Shown piece after piece: positions 53,410-62,809 of a stretch of 64,000 nucleotides of DNA; within the stretch, counting starts at the first letter, position 1; each line of letters opens with the position of its first letter. This stretch comes from Paraburkholderia sartisoli. GTDB lineage: Bacteria; Pseudomonadota; Gammaproteobacteria; Burkholderiales; Burkholderiaceae. The DNA is taken from NCBI RefSeq assembly GCF_900107685.1, contig NZ_FNRQ01000008.1, forward strand, positions 1-64,000, given 5' to 3'. The position numbers and the translations under genes were made by a program. The notes under the pieces were generated by a model. It saw nothing but the letters and a program-made list of their open reading frames with translations, searched no databases and was not told the origin of the DNA.

Positions 53410-54000
53410 ATGAAAAACACGCTTTCACTGCCGGACCGCTATCTGGTCACGCCCGAGCCGGACGCAATGAGTCAGGACGTCTTTCTCGATTGCATCAAAG
53501 AGGCGCTCAAAGCAGGTATTGCGCTCGTCCAGCTGCGCAGCAAGACGATGAGCGCCGACCACTACGCGCTGCTCGCGAGGCAGGCGCTCGATCTCTGTCA
53601 CGCATTCAATGCGAGGCTGATCGTGAATCATGCGGCGTTCACGTTCGACACGCTCGGCGCCGACGGCGTGCATATGAGCAGCCAGCTTCTGATGACGCAG
53701 ACCCGCCGCCCCGTGTCGCTCGACGTTCTGTTTTCCGCCAGCTGTCATGACGCTGCGCAGTTGTCCCAGGCTCAGGCACTCGATGCGGATTTCGTCACGC
53801 TCTCGCCGGTATTGCGGACACGCACGCATCCTGACGCATCGCCGCTGGGATGGGACGCCTTCGCCGCGCTGGTTTCGCTGACGGATACGCCCGTGTATGC
53901 GCTCGGCGGCATGGAACGCGTCCATATTGCCCAGGCGCAGTCGGCGGGCGCGACCGGCATCGCGGCCATCGGCAGCCTGTGGCCTGGGCCTCGCGATTAA
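53410..54000 (+). CDS. TenI/ThiE-like protein (thiamine phosphate synthase fold)
   Basis: A 196-residue TIM-barrel protein. IALVQLRSKTMSADHYALLA, LIVNHAAFTFDTLGADGVHM, FVTLSPVLRTRTHPDASPLG and PVYALGGMERVHIAQAQSAG match the TMP-synthase superfamily. The phosphate- and pyrimidine-binding signatures are degenerate (TRTHPDASPLGW in place of the TxTK stretch). This makes it closer to the C-terminal domain of the MutT-TMP fusion proteins common in this group than to true ThiE. No Nudix domain precedes it, and no TPP riboswitch is seen upstream. ATG 53410 was chosen since LPDRYLVT follows. The catalytic role is uncertain. Confidence 0.78.
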   Translation: MKNTLSLPDRYLVTPEPDAMSQDVFLDCIKEALKAGIALVQLRSKTMSADHYALLARQALDLCHAFNARLIVNHAAFTFDTLGADGVHMSSQLLMTQTRRPVSLDVLFSASCHDAAQLSQAQALDADFVTLSPVLRTRTHPDASPLGWDAFAALVSLTDTPVYALGGMERVHIAQAQSAGATGIAAIGSLWPGPRD

Positions 54001-54130
54001 CACGCATTCACACTGCGAGATTGCTGACGGTTGTAATGCAAGGCACCGCTCAAGCACGACCTCGACCCTTTGTTCCGTTCAACGCATCACCTAACATAAA
54101 AGAGCGGCTCTCACCGCTTGAGGTGTTGCC

Positions 54131-54394
54131 ATGACAACCGTTATTCGTATTACGGCAGGTGTGCTGGCTGGTGCGTTCTGCGTGGGATCGGCGATTGCCC
54201 ACACTGGCGCTTCGCGACCGTATGATCCGTCCGCCCCGCTTACCCGTGCCGACGTGCGCGCGGATCTCCTCGCGTGGCGCGCGGCCGGCTACGATCCGCT
54301 GGACTGGCTCGACTATCCAGAGAACGCGCAACGCGCAGGCCGTATCGTTGCAGCGCAGCGCGCGCAAGCGGCGGGCTCGGACTGCATGCAATAA
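54131..54394 (+). CDS. DUF4148 secreted protein (second copy)
   Basis: An 87-residue protein with a signal peptide (MTTVIRITAGVLAGAFCVGS, cut after AIA). The DUF4148 core is PLTRADVRADLLAWRAAGYD with WLDYPENAQRAGRIVAAQRA. It differs from the first member by a shorter tail. TTGAGGTGTTGCC precedes ATG 54131. The function is unknown. Confidence 0.9.
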   Translation: MTTVIRITAGVLAGAFCVGSAIAHTGASRPYDPSAPLTRADVRADLLAWRAAGYDPLDWLDYPENAQRAGRIVAAQRAQAAGSDCMQ

Positions 54395-54471
54395 GGCGGG
54401 CACGCGCGTGGCATCACTGCCGCGCAGGCTGCGCCCCCAGGAAGTCGACGTTCCATCGATATCCAGACGCT

Positions 54472-54666
54472 TCAGATAGCGAGGGGGACGGCTTGCCGCC
54501 ATGCCACCATGCCGCCAATCGACGTCGACGCGCCCACGGGCGCGGCGGCCGGGCCACCCGAACTGCCTGAACTGTCCGAGCCGCCCCCACAGCCTGCCAG
54601 CAATGTCATCGCCAGCATGCCCGTGCCCAGGCACGCAAACACGCCCGTCCTTACCCAATCGTTCAT
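54472..54666 (-). CDS. Very small lipoprotein
   Basis: A 64-residue peptide. MNDWVRTGVFACLGTGMLAM leads to a lipobox TLLAGC, then a Gly/Ser-rich linker (GGGSDSSGSSGG). The last 25 residues have no known fold. The clear signal peptide supports a real gene. The upstream part of the same frame is probably not translated. Confidence 0.55.
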   Translation of the reverse strand: MNDWVRTGVFACLGTGMLAMTLLAGCGGGSDSSGSSGGPAAAPVGASTSIGGMVAWRQAVPLAI

Positions 54667-55027
54667 GATGAGCCCCGTGATGGTTGTGTAACCGGCATCC
54701 TGCGTGATGCGGGCCGCGATCTCTGCCTGGCCAGGGCGAATACGGTGTCCTCTCCGTACTATGCATGCCGCATCGGGGCGTATCCATGGGCAGAATTGAC
54801 TATGCGCGAACGGATTTCCTCGAAGACGGGTTGTGACGCGTGGCGTGGCGGACAGCTTCGATATTTGATGTGCCAAAGCGGCAAGGCGCGTGTCGCATCA
54901 TCACGTCCTGAGTGCCGGAAAGATCTTTTGCGCCTTATACTGCTGTGAACCGGGACCCATGGACAAAGCGTCCCGGACACACATCGCCCGCTCATGCCCT
55001 GGCCTTCCAACCTGAGGGAGCCGCCCG
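54667..55027. other. Intergenic region before the NUP gene
   Basis: A 361-base stretch with no coding content. It separates the small lipoprotein (minus) from the NUP gene (plus) and should hold both promoters. I see no clear operator. Confidence 0.45.
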
Positions 55028-56158
55028 ATGAACGTGATAGCGCAGCTTAAGCAAGTCCTGAACCGCCGCACGCGGCGCAACCTGCCCGTCGCTCGCACTG
55101 CCCTCTCCATCGCGTTTGCTGCAACCTGTACGTTCGGGGTCTGTCTGCCAGGTGTCGCGCAGGATTCCGACGCCGTTGCCCGCCCGGTCAGCCCCGGCAA
55201 CGGCAACAGCCGCGACGTGAAAGTGATGATCATCTCGATGTTCGGGCCTGAAGGACAGGTATGGCTCGACAACCTTGGCCCGTGGAAAGCCATCAAGGTG
55301 CCGGGCCTTTCGCCGGATTACCCCGAAGTGCATTGCAACCGCCAGCAAGTCTGCGTGCTGACGACGGGCATGGGCCATGCCAATGCGGCTGCGTCGCTGA
55401 TGGCGCTCACGTTCTCCGACAAGTTCGATCTGCGCCGCACGTATTTCATGATCGCGGGCATTGCGGGCATCGATCCGATGCAGGGCACGCTTGGATCGGC
55501 CGCGTGGGCGAAGTATCTGGTCGACTTTGGCATCCAGTGGGAAATCGACGCACGCGAGAAACCCGATAGCTGGCCCAGCGGCTTCCTTGGCATCAACACG
55601 AAATCGCCGTCCGGCAAGCCGCCGCTCGACTACCGCACCGAAGTGTTCGCGCTGAACGCAAAGCTTGCCGACACTGCGTTTGCGCTTTCGCGAAACGTGA
55701 CGTTAGCGGACACCAATGCGGCGCAGCTCGCGCGCGCGAAGTTCAACTACCCACCGGCCAACCAGCCGCCTAAAGTGATCCAGTGCGACACGCTCGCGGG
55801 CGATACGTGGTGGTCCGGCAAATATATCGGCGAGCGCGCACGCGACTGGACGAAGCTGCTGACCGATAACAAAGGCACGTATTGCACGACCCAGCAGGAA
55901 GACAACGCGACGTACGAGGCGCTCAAGCGGGCGGCAAGCACGGGGCGTGTCGATCTGAACCGTATCGCGGCATTGCGCTCGGGTTCCGATTTCGACCGGC
56001 CGTACGACGGCCAGAGCGCGTCCGACAACCTTCTCAACTATGCGGCACAAGGCGGCTTCGGTCCCGCGATCGAAAACCTTTACCGCGCCGGCAATCCGCT
56101 CGTGCAGGACATCGTCACGCATTGGGGCGAATGGCGCGATGGCGTGCCGTCACGGTAA
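55028..56158 (+). CDS. NUP-family purine nucleoside permease
   Basis: A 376-residue exported protein with a signal peptide (SIAFAATCTFGVCLPGVA, cut before QDSDA). The NUP fold is shown by VKVMIISMFGPEGQVWLDN, VCVLTTGMGHANAAASLMAL, FMIAGIAGIDPMQGTLGSAA and TYCTTQQEDNATYEAL. The family resembles a nucleoside-phosphorylase fold used in uptake of purine nucleosides, first described in Candida. In bacteria it is likely periplasmic, and its role is not well known. It lies just before the nar operon, but 500 bases and an FNR-type site separate them. Confidence 0.9.
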   Translation: MNVIAQLKQVLNRRTRRNLPVARTALSIAFAATCTFGVCLPGVAQDSDAVARPVSPGNGNSRDVKVMIISMFGPEGQVWLDNLGPWKAIKVPGLSPDYPEVHCNRQQVCVLTTGMGHANAAASLMALTFSDKFDLRRTYFMIAGIAGIDPMQGTLGSAAWAKYLVDFGIQWEIDAREKPDSWPSGFLGINTKSPSGKPPLDYRTEVFALNAKLADTAFALSRNVTLADTNAAQLARAKFNYPPANQPPKVIQCDTLAGDTWWSGKYIGERARDWTKLLTDNKGTYCTTQQEDNATYEALKRAASTGRVDLNRIAALRSGSDFDRPYDGQSASDNLLNYAAQGGFGPAIENLYRAGNPLVQDIVTHWGEWRDGVPSR

Positions 56159-56660
56159 TCAGTACGCGTGTCGATGCTTCCGGCATCGAAGCTTCTTTAG
56201 CCGGACTGATGCAATCTATCAAATATCGCAACGTGACCTATTATGGAATACGCTCGGGTATCTGATGAATTGCGACGGGTAGCGATTCATGCAACGTTCG
56301 ATGCATCGAGCCTCCTATATTTGCGCCCCGGATTAAGAAAGTTCATTCACTCACTTGACCCGGGTCAAGTTGCCAACGTCGCTTATGAGTTCTCATACTC
56401 GATGCACCGGGAATAGCGCGGCATGCGGGATGTCGGCCTGGATGCCGGCCCCACGAATTCCGGGGACTGGGTTTATGCGAAGCGCATGAGGATAGCGTGT
56501 GCGGGCGTTGGGAAAAGCAGTCATTGCCCAATTCAGAAACCATCAGATTCCGGCGCTCCAGAATGCAATTGACCGGCAACGTCATGGAGAAACTCAGAAT
56601 GCCCACAATATTGAACAGCACGCATGGACTTCGAGCAGCGCGTGCCACGGAGTCGATCAG
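56159..56660. other. nar promoter and 5' leader region
   Basis: A 502-base non-coding stretch. It holds the FNR/DNR-type palindrome at 56353-56370, a CATACT -10-like hexamer at 56394-56399, and then about 255 bases of leader before the narG start. A frame open from 56499 joins narG but has no family match before ATG 56661. Confidence 0.6.
56353..56370. promoter_or_regulatory. FNR/DNR-type binding site upstream of narG
   Basis: ACTTGACCCGGGTCAAGT is a perfect 18-bp palindrome containing TTGAC-N4-GTCAA, the core of FNR/ANR/DNR sites (TTGAT-N4-ATCAA and variants). Its centre is about 44 bases before the likely transcription start implied by CATACT at 56394-56399, near the class II activator position. 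It should link nar expression to low oxygen or NO. Confidence 0.8.
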
Positions 56661-59600
56661 ATGAGCCACTTTATTGATCGCCTGAAGTACTTCTCCACAT
56701 CGAGGCCGACCTTCTCCGAAGGCCATGGAATGACCACCCACGAAGACCGCGGGTGGGAAGACGCCTACCGGCAACGATGGCAACATGACAAGATCGCGCG
56801 CTCGACCCACGGCGTCAACTGCACGGGTTCGTGTTCGTGGAAGATCTATGTCAAGAGCGGAATCGTCACCTGGGAAACCCAGCAGACCGATTACCCGCGC
56901 ACCCGTCCCGACATGCCGAATCACGAGCCGCGCGGCTGCGCCCGCGGTGCGTCGTATTCCTGGTATCTCTACAGCGCAAATCGCCTTAAATATCCGCTGG
57001 TTCGCAGCGCGCTCCTCAGGCAGTGGCGCGAAAAGCGCTTGACGCTCGATCCGGTCGAGGCATGGCGCGCGATCGTGAGCGATCCGGAAGCCCGCGCGTC
57101 GTATACGCGTCGCCGTGGACTGGGTGGCTTCGTTCGCTCAACCTGGGACGAAATCAACGAGATCGTCGCGGCCGCGAACATCCATACCATCAAGCGACAC
57201 GGCCCGGATCGGATCGTCGGGTTCTCGCCGATCCCCGCCATGTCGATGGTGTCGTATGCAGCGGGCAGCCGCTATCTGTCGCTGCTCGGCGGCGTCAGCC
57301 TGAGCTTTTATGACTGGTACTGCGACCTGCCGCCCGCGTCGCCGCAAACGTGGGGTGAGCAGACCGACGTTCCGGAATCGGCCGACTGGTACAACTCCAC
57401 CTTCATCATGCTGTGGGGTTCCAACGTGCCGCAAACACGCACCCCCGACGCCCACTTCATGACCGAGGTCCGCTATCGCGGCGCCCGGGTCGTATCGATC
57501 TTTCCCGACTACGCCGAGGGTGCGAAGTTCGGCGACATCTGGCTGCATCCCAAGCAGGGCACCGACGCGGCGCTCGGTCTCGCGATGGGTCACGTCGTGC
57601 TCAAGGAGTTTCACGTCGCCAGCAAGAGCGCGTATTTCCTCGACTACTGCCGGCGTTATACCGACATGCCGCTCCTCGTGCGCATCGTCAAACAGGGCGA
57701 CCACTATGTGCCCGAACGACTCCTGAGATCCGACGAACTCGATGGCACGTCCAGCGAAGAGAACAACGCCGCCTGGAAAACCGTCGCGTTCGACGAACTG
57801 AGCGGCAAGCCTGTCGCGCCAGTCGGATCGATCGGCTTTCGCTGGGGACAAAAGGAAGGTGGCGACGCCGGCAAATGGAATCTGAAAGAAGAGGATGTCC
57901 ACGGCAATCCGATCCGGCCGCTCATGTCGTTCGTAGAGCAGCACGACGAAACGATCGACGTCGCCTTTCCCTATTTCGGCAACGTCGAACATACGCACTT
58001 CACGCACACCGGCCATGCGAGCGTATTGCCGCGCCGCATCGGCGTACACAAGATCGCCACCCGCGCCGGTGAGATTCTGGTCGCCACGGTCTACGACCTG
58101 TTCATCGCCAATTATGGCGTGGACCAGGGGCTTGGCGGCCCGAACGTCGCGACCAGTTTCGACGACGACGTACCGTACACGCCCGCGTGGCAGGAGAAGA
58201 TCACCGGCGTCAAACGGAACGACGTCATCGCGGTTGCGCGCGAATTCGCCGACAACGCCCAGAAAACCGAAGGCAGGTCGATGGTGATCGTCGGCGCCGG
58301 CTTGAACCACTGGTTCAACATGGACATGAGCTATCGCTCGATCATCAATCTGCTCGTCATGTGCGGCTGCGTCGGCAAATCAGGCGGCGGCTGGTCCCAC
58401 TACGTCGGTCAGGAAAAGCTCCGGCCGCAAACCGGCTGGCTGCCGCTGGCATTCGCGACCGACTGGCACCGCCCGGCGCGCTTCATGAACGGCACGTCGT
58501 TTTTCTATGCGCATACCGATCAATGGCGCTATGAAACGATGAAAGTCACCGAACTGCTGTCGCCGCTCGCCGATGGCAGCGGGTTCGCCGACAGCCCGAT
58601 CGACTACAACGTCCGCGCCGAACGGATGGGCTGGCTGCCGTCCGCGCCGCAGTTCAAAACCAATCCGCTCGAACTCGGCCGGGCATCAGCGGGCGCCGAC
58701 GCCGCCGCTTATGTCGCGAAGGGGCTCAAGGACGGCTCGCTCGAGATGTCGTGCGTCGATCCCGACGCCACGGAGAATTTCCCGAGAAACCTGTTTGTCT
58801 GGCGCTCGAACCTGCTCGGCTCTTCCGGCAAGGGACATGAGTACTTCCTCAAGCATCTGCTCGGTGCCGAGCATGGCGTGCAGGGAAAAGATCTGGGCAC
58901 GAGCGCCGGCACGCTGCCCAAAGAGGTGAAGTGGCACGAGAAGGCGCCCGAGGGCAAGCTCGATCTCGTCGTCACGCTCGACTTCAGAATGTCCACCACG
59001 TGCCTCTATTCGGACATCGTGCTGCCGACCGCCACCTGGTACGAGAAGGACGACATGAACACGTCCGATATGCACCCGTTCATCCATCCGCTGTCGGCGG
59101 CGGTCGATCCGGCGTGGCAATCCAGAAGCGACTGGGAAATCTATAAAGGCATCGCGAAAAGGTTCTCCGAACTGGCCGAAGGCCATCTGGGCGTGGAACG
59201 CGACGTCGTGATGTCGCCGCTCCAGCATGACAGCGCCGGCGAAATCGCGCAGACCGACGGCATCGCCGACTGGGGGCACGGCGAGTGCGATCCGGTTCCG
59301 GGAAAAACGATGGGAACCATCGCGGTCGTCGAGCGGGACTATCCGGATACGTGGCGCAAGTTCACGTCGCTCGGACCGCTGCTCGATTCGCTCGGCAACG
59401 GCGGCAAAGGCATTACGTGGCAAACCGGCGAAGAAATCGAACAGCTTCGGGCGCTGAACTATCCAGTCGCCGAAGCAGGCGTTTCGCACGGGCGACCGCA
59501 GATTCTTTCGGCGATCAATGCGGCCGAAGTGATCCTGTCGCTGGCCCCGGAAACCAACGGTGCGGTCGCGACCAAAGCATGGCAGGCGCTGTCGGTGCTC

Positions 59601-60485
59601 ACGGGCATCGATCACACGCATCTCGCGCGCGCCCGCGAGGATGAAAAAATCCGCTTCCGGGACATTCAGGCGCAGCCGCGCAAGATCATCTCGTCGCCGA
59701 CGTGGAGCGGGATCGAATCCGAACATGTGTCCTATAGCGCGGGCTACACGAACGTGCATGAGCTGATTCCCTGGCGCACCCTGTCCGGACGACAGCAGCT
59801 GTATCAGGACCACGCGTGGATGCGCGACTTTGGCGAGTCGCTGTGTGTCTACAAGCCGCCCATCGACACGCGCAGCACGACCGGGATGGCCGGCAGCCAC
59901 TCGAACGGCAACGCCGAGATCGCGCTGAACTTCCTGACGCCTCACCAGAAATGGGGTATTCACAGCACCTACACCGACAACCTGTTAATGCTGACGCTGT
60001 CGCGCGGCGGGCCGATCGTCTGGATCTCCGAGATCGATGCCAAAAAGATCGGCGTGGTCGATAACGACTGGATCGAGGCGTTCAATCTGAACGGCGCGCT
60101 GGCCGCGCGTGCGGTCGTCAGCCAGCGCATTCCGGCGGGCGCCGTGATGATGTATCACGCGCAGGAAAAGATCATCAATACACCGGGCACCGAAGTCTCG
60201 GGGGTCCGCGGCATTCACAATTCGGTGACGCGCGTGATGCCGAAGCCGACCCACATGATCGGTGGCTATGCACAGCTTTCATACGGGTTCAACTATTACG
60301 GCACCGTCGGCTCCAATCGCGACGAGTTCGTGATCGTCCGCAAAATGAAAACGATCGACTGGAAAGACGAATCGACGCCGGCGTCGGTGCTGTCGGCGGC
60401 CGAGGCCGCGCGTCATCAGCACACACTTGCCCACGGCGCACCGACCCTCGCGATGGCCAACGACGAACCGGGAGAGAAGCGATGA
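56661..60485 (+). CDS. narG: Respiratory nitrate reductase, alpha subunit
   Basis: A 1274-residue molybdo-bis-MGD subunit, close to the 1247 of E. coli NarG. The FS0 cluster ligands are His50, Cys54, Cys58 (HGVNCTGSCSW) and Cys93 (EPRGCARGASY). YDWYCDLPPASPQTWGEQTD, near residues 217-236, holds the Mo-ligating Asp, and LWGSNVPQTRTPDAHFMTEV follows. It reduces nitrate to nitrite at the cytoplasmic face, with electrons from NarI via NarH. It has no Tat signal. ATG 56661 (MSHFIDRLKYF) was chosen from family alignment, with GGAG nine bases upstream. The stop overlaps narH by four bases. Confidence 0.97.
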   Translation: MSHFIDRLKYFSTSRPTFSEGHGMTTHEDRGWEDAYRQRWQHDKIARSTHGVNCTGSCSWKIYVKSGIVTWETQQTDYPRTRPDMPNHEPRGCARGASYSWYLYSANRLKYPLVRSALLRQWREKRLTLDPVEAWRAIVSDPEARASYTRRRGLGGFVRSTWDEINEIVAAANIHTIKRHGPDRIVGFSPIPAMSMVSYAAGSRYLSLLGGVSLSFYDWYCDLPPASPQTWGEQTDVPESADWYNSTFIMLWGSNVPQTRTPDAHFMTEVRYRGARVVSIFPDYAEGAKFGDIWLHPKQGTDAALGLAMGHVVLKEFHVASKSAYFLDYCRRYTDMPLLVRIVKQGDHYVPERLLRSDELDGTSSEENNAAWKTVAFDELSGKPVAPVGSIGFRWGQKEGGDAGKWNLKEEDVHGNPIRPLMSFVEQHDETIDVAFPYFGNVEHTHFTHTGHASVLPRRIGVHKIATRAGEILVATVYDLFIANYGVDQGLGGPNVATSFDDDVPYTPAWQEKITGVKRNDVIAVAREFADNAQKTEGRSMVIVGAGLNHWFNMDMSYRSIINLLVMCGCVGKSGGGWSHYVGQEKLRPQTGWLPLAFATDWHRPARFMNGTSFFYAHTDQWRYETMKVTELLSPLADGSGFADSPIDYNVRAERMGWLPSAPQFKTNPLELGRASAGADAAAYVAKGLKDGSLEMSCVDPDATENFPRNLFVWRSNLLGSSGKGHEYFLKHLLGAEHGVQGKDLGTSAGTLPKEVKWHEKAPEGKLDLVVTLDFRMSTTCLYSDIVLPTATWYEKDDMNTSDMHPFIHPLSAAVDPAWQSRSDWEIYKGIAKRFSELAEGHLGVERDVVMSPLQHDSAGEIAQTDGIADWGHGECDPVPGKTMGTIAVVERDYPDTWRKFTSLGPLLDSLGNGGKGITWQTGEEIEQLRALNYPVAEAGVSHGRPQILSAINAAEVILSLAPETNGAVATKAWQALSVLTGIDHTHLARAREDEKIRFRDIQAQPRKIISSPTWSGIESEHVSYSAGYTNVHELIPWRTLSGRQQLYQDHAWMRDFGESLCVYKPPIDTRSTTGMAGSHSNGNAEIALNFLTPHQKWGIHSTYTDNLLMLTLSRGGPIVWISEIDAKKIGVVDNDWIEAFNLNGALAARAVVSQRIPAGAVMMYHAQEKIINTPGTEVSGVRGIHNSVTRVMPKPTHMIGGYAQLSYGFNYYGTVGSNRDEFVIVRKMKTIDWKDESTPASVLSAAEAARHQHTLAHGAPTLAMANDEPGEKR

Positions 60486-62023
60486 AAATTCGCGCACAGA
60501 TCGGCATGGTGATGAATCTGGACAAGTGCATCGGTTGCCATACCTGCTCCGTCACCTGCAAGAACGTCTGGACCTCGCGAGAAGGCATGGAGTACGCGTG
60601 GTTCAACAATGTCGAAACGAAACCCGGCGTCGGCTATCCGAAGGACTGGGAAAACCAGGAGCGCTGGAACGGCGGCTGGAAGCGCAAGACGAATGGCAAG
60701 ATCGAGCTTCGTGCCGGCAGCAAGTGGCGTGTGCTCGCCAATATTTTCGGCAACCCGAACCTGCCCGAGATCGACGACTATTACGAGCCGTTCACCTTCG
60801 ATTACGCGCATCTGCACGACGCGCCCGACGTCAAGGTCGGGCCGGTCGCGCGCCCGCGTTCGCTGATCACCGGCGAGCGCCTGGAGAAAATCCAGTGTGG
60901 CCCGAACTGGGAAGAAATTCTCGGTGGCGAGTTCGAGAAGCGCAAGCAGGACTACAACTTCGATCAGGTGCAGACCGACATCTACGGGGAGTTCGAGAAC
61001 ACCTTCATGATGTACCTGCCGCGACTGTGCGAGCACTGCCTGAATCCCGCATGCGTGGCGTCCTGCCCTTCCGGGGCCATCTACAAGCGGGAAGAAGATG
61101 GCATCGTCCTGATCGACCAGGACAAGTGCCGCGGCTGGCGCATGTGCGTGTCCGGGTGTCCCTACAAGAAGATCTATTACAACTGGCAGAGCGGCAAGTC
61201 GGAGAAGTGCATTTTCTGCTATCCGCGTATCGAGGCGGGTCAGCCGACCGTGTGCTCGGAGACCTGCGTCGGCCGGATCCGTTATCTCGGCGTCCTGCTG
61301 TACGACGCCGACCGGATCGAGGAAGCCGCGTCGGTCAAGGATCCACAGGACCTGTACGAAGCGCAGCTGTCGATCTTCCTGGACCCGGACGACCCGGCCG
61401 TGCGTGAACAGGCCGCCCGCGACGGCGTGCCGGAGAACTGGCTCGACGCGGCGCGCCATTCGCCGGTGTACAAGATGGCGATGGAGTGGAAGATTGCTTT
61501 TCCGCTTCACCCCGAATACCGCACGTTGCCGATGGTCTGGTACGTCCCGCCGCTCTCGCCGATCAACGCGGCCACCAACGACGGCCGGCTCGGCATGAAA
61601 GGCCTGCTGCCCGACGTCGATTCGCTGCGCATCCCGCTGCGCTATCTGGCCAATCTGCTCACCGCCGGTCGCGAGGCGCCGGTCCGGCTTGCGCTCAAGC
61701 GCATGCTGGCGATGCGCGCGTTCATGCGCGAGCGCCACGTCGAGCGTCGCGAGAGCCCGGAACTGCTCGCCGAAGTCGATCTGAGCAGCACACAGGTCGA
61801 CGAGATGTACCGGTATCTGGCGATCGCCAATTACGAAGACCGCTTCGTGATCCCGACCGCCCACCGCGAATATGCCGAAGATGCCTTCGACCTGCGCGCG
61901 TCGTGCGGCTTCTCGTTCGGCAACGGGTGCTCCGACGGCACCACGGAAAGCAGCCTGTTCGGCGGGCGCAAGGGCATCAACAAGACACGCAAGACAATCC
62001 CCATTCGCGCGGCGGGTGAATAA
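60482..62023 (+). CDS. narH: Respiratory nitrate reductase, beta subunit
   Basis: A 513-residue iron-sulphur subunit with four clusters. Cys motifs are CIGCHTCSVTC (residues 16-26), CEHCLNPACVASCP, CRGWRMCVSGCPY (Trp in place of the second Cys gives the 3Fe-4S cluster) and CIFCYPRIEAGQPTVCSETC. It carries electrons from the NarI haem to NarG. The ATG overlaps the narG stop (ATGA), and narJ starts directly after its stop. Confidence 0.97.
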   Translation: MKIRAQIGMVMNLDKCIGCHTCSVTCKNVWTSREGMEYAWFNNVETKPGVGYPKDWENQERWNGGWKRKTNGKIELRAGSKWRVLANIFGNPNLPEIDDYYEPFTFDYAHLHDAPDVKVGPVARPRSLITGERLEKIQCGPNWEEILGGEFEKRKQDYNFDQVQTDIYGEFENTFMMYLPRLCEHCLNPACVASCPSGAIYKREEDGIVLIDQDKCRGWRMCVSGCPYKKIYYNWQSGKSEKCIFCYPRIEAGQPTVCSETCVGRIRYLGVLLYDADRIEEAASVKDPQDLYEAQLSIFLDPDDPAVREQAARDGVPENWLDAARHSPVYKMAMEWKIAFPLHPEYRTLPMVWYVPPLSPINAATNDGRLGMKGLLPDVDSLRIPLRYLANLLTAGREAPVRLALKRMLAMRAFMRERHVERRESPELLAEVDLSSTQVDEMYRYLAIANYEDRFVIPTAHREYAEDAFDLRASCGFSFGNGCSDGTTESSLFGGRKGINKTRKTIPIRAAGE

Positions 62024-62713
62024 ATGGAAGACAACCGTCAGATTCTCAGCATGCTGGGCGCGCTGCTGGACTATCCCGATGAGGCATTGATCGGCGCGCT
62101 CGACGAGATCCGCGCCGCGCTTGCCGGAAACACCCGCCTGCCGCCGGACACGCGCGCAGCGTTGATCGAACTGGTTGACCGGCTGTCGACGCGGCCGCTG
62201 CTGGATTTACAGGAAGACTACGTCGAAATCTTCGACCGTGGCCGCGCAAGTTCGCTCTATCTGTTTGAACACGTTCACGGCGAGTCGCGTGAACGCGGGC
62301 AGGCAATGGTGGATCTGCTCGCCATGTACGAAGCGAAGGGGCTCTTTCTCGGCGCCGGCGAACTGCCCGACTACCTGCCCGTTTTCCTGGAGTTCCTGTC
62401 TCACGAAACACCGGCGCAGGCACACACGCTACTGGGCGAAATCGCCGATATCAACCGGCAGATCGCGACCCGGCTGGCCGAACTCGGAACGCCGTATTTC
62501 GCGGCCGTTGCCGCGTTGTTGCCACTCGCTGGCGAAGCGCCGCTGCTGAACGCGAATGCGACCCTGTCCGACGACGAGCCCACGCGCGAGATCGATGGTG
62601 AAGCGCTCGATCGCGAGTGGCAGGAGGAGCCGGTGAGCTTCCTGGGTGCGCAAGCGCCTTTGTCGACGACGCCGCAGCCGATCCAGTTTTACGACAAAAG
62701 ACCGTCACGTTAG
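62024..62713 (+). CDS. narJ: Nitrate reductase molybdenum-cofactor assembly chaperone
   Basis: A 229-residue helical chaperone of the NarJ/TorD family. LLDYPDEALIGALDEIRAAL, LQEDYVEIFDRGRASSLYLF, EHVHGESRERGQAMVDLLAM and DYLPVFLEFLSHETP are diagnostic. It binds NarG until the Mo cofactor is inserted and helps attach NarGH to the membrane. It is needed for activity but is not part of the final enzyme. Its start codon directly follows the narH stop. Confidence 0.95.
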   Translation: MEDNRQILSMLGALLDYPDEALIGALDEIRAALAGNTRLPPDTRAALIELVDRLSTRPLLDLQEDYVEIFDRGRASSLYLFEHVHGESRERGQAMVDLLAMYEAKGLFLGAGELPDYLPVFLEFLSHETPAQAHTLLGEIADINRQIATRLAELGTPYFAAVAALLPLAGEAPLLNANATLSDDEPTREIDGEALDREWQEEPVSFLGAQAPLSTTPQPIQFYDKRPSR

Positions 62714-62809
62714 TCGCTGTGGTCACCTTGGTCATGTGAACGAGAAAGGACAGACTTCCGTGCTCACATTCAACGCATCAGAGAACAGGATCCTGGCTGG
62801 AGAAACCTC

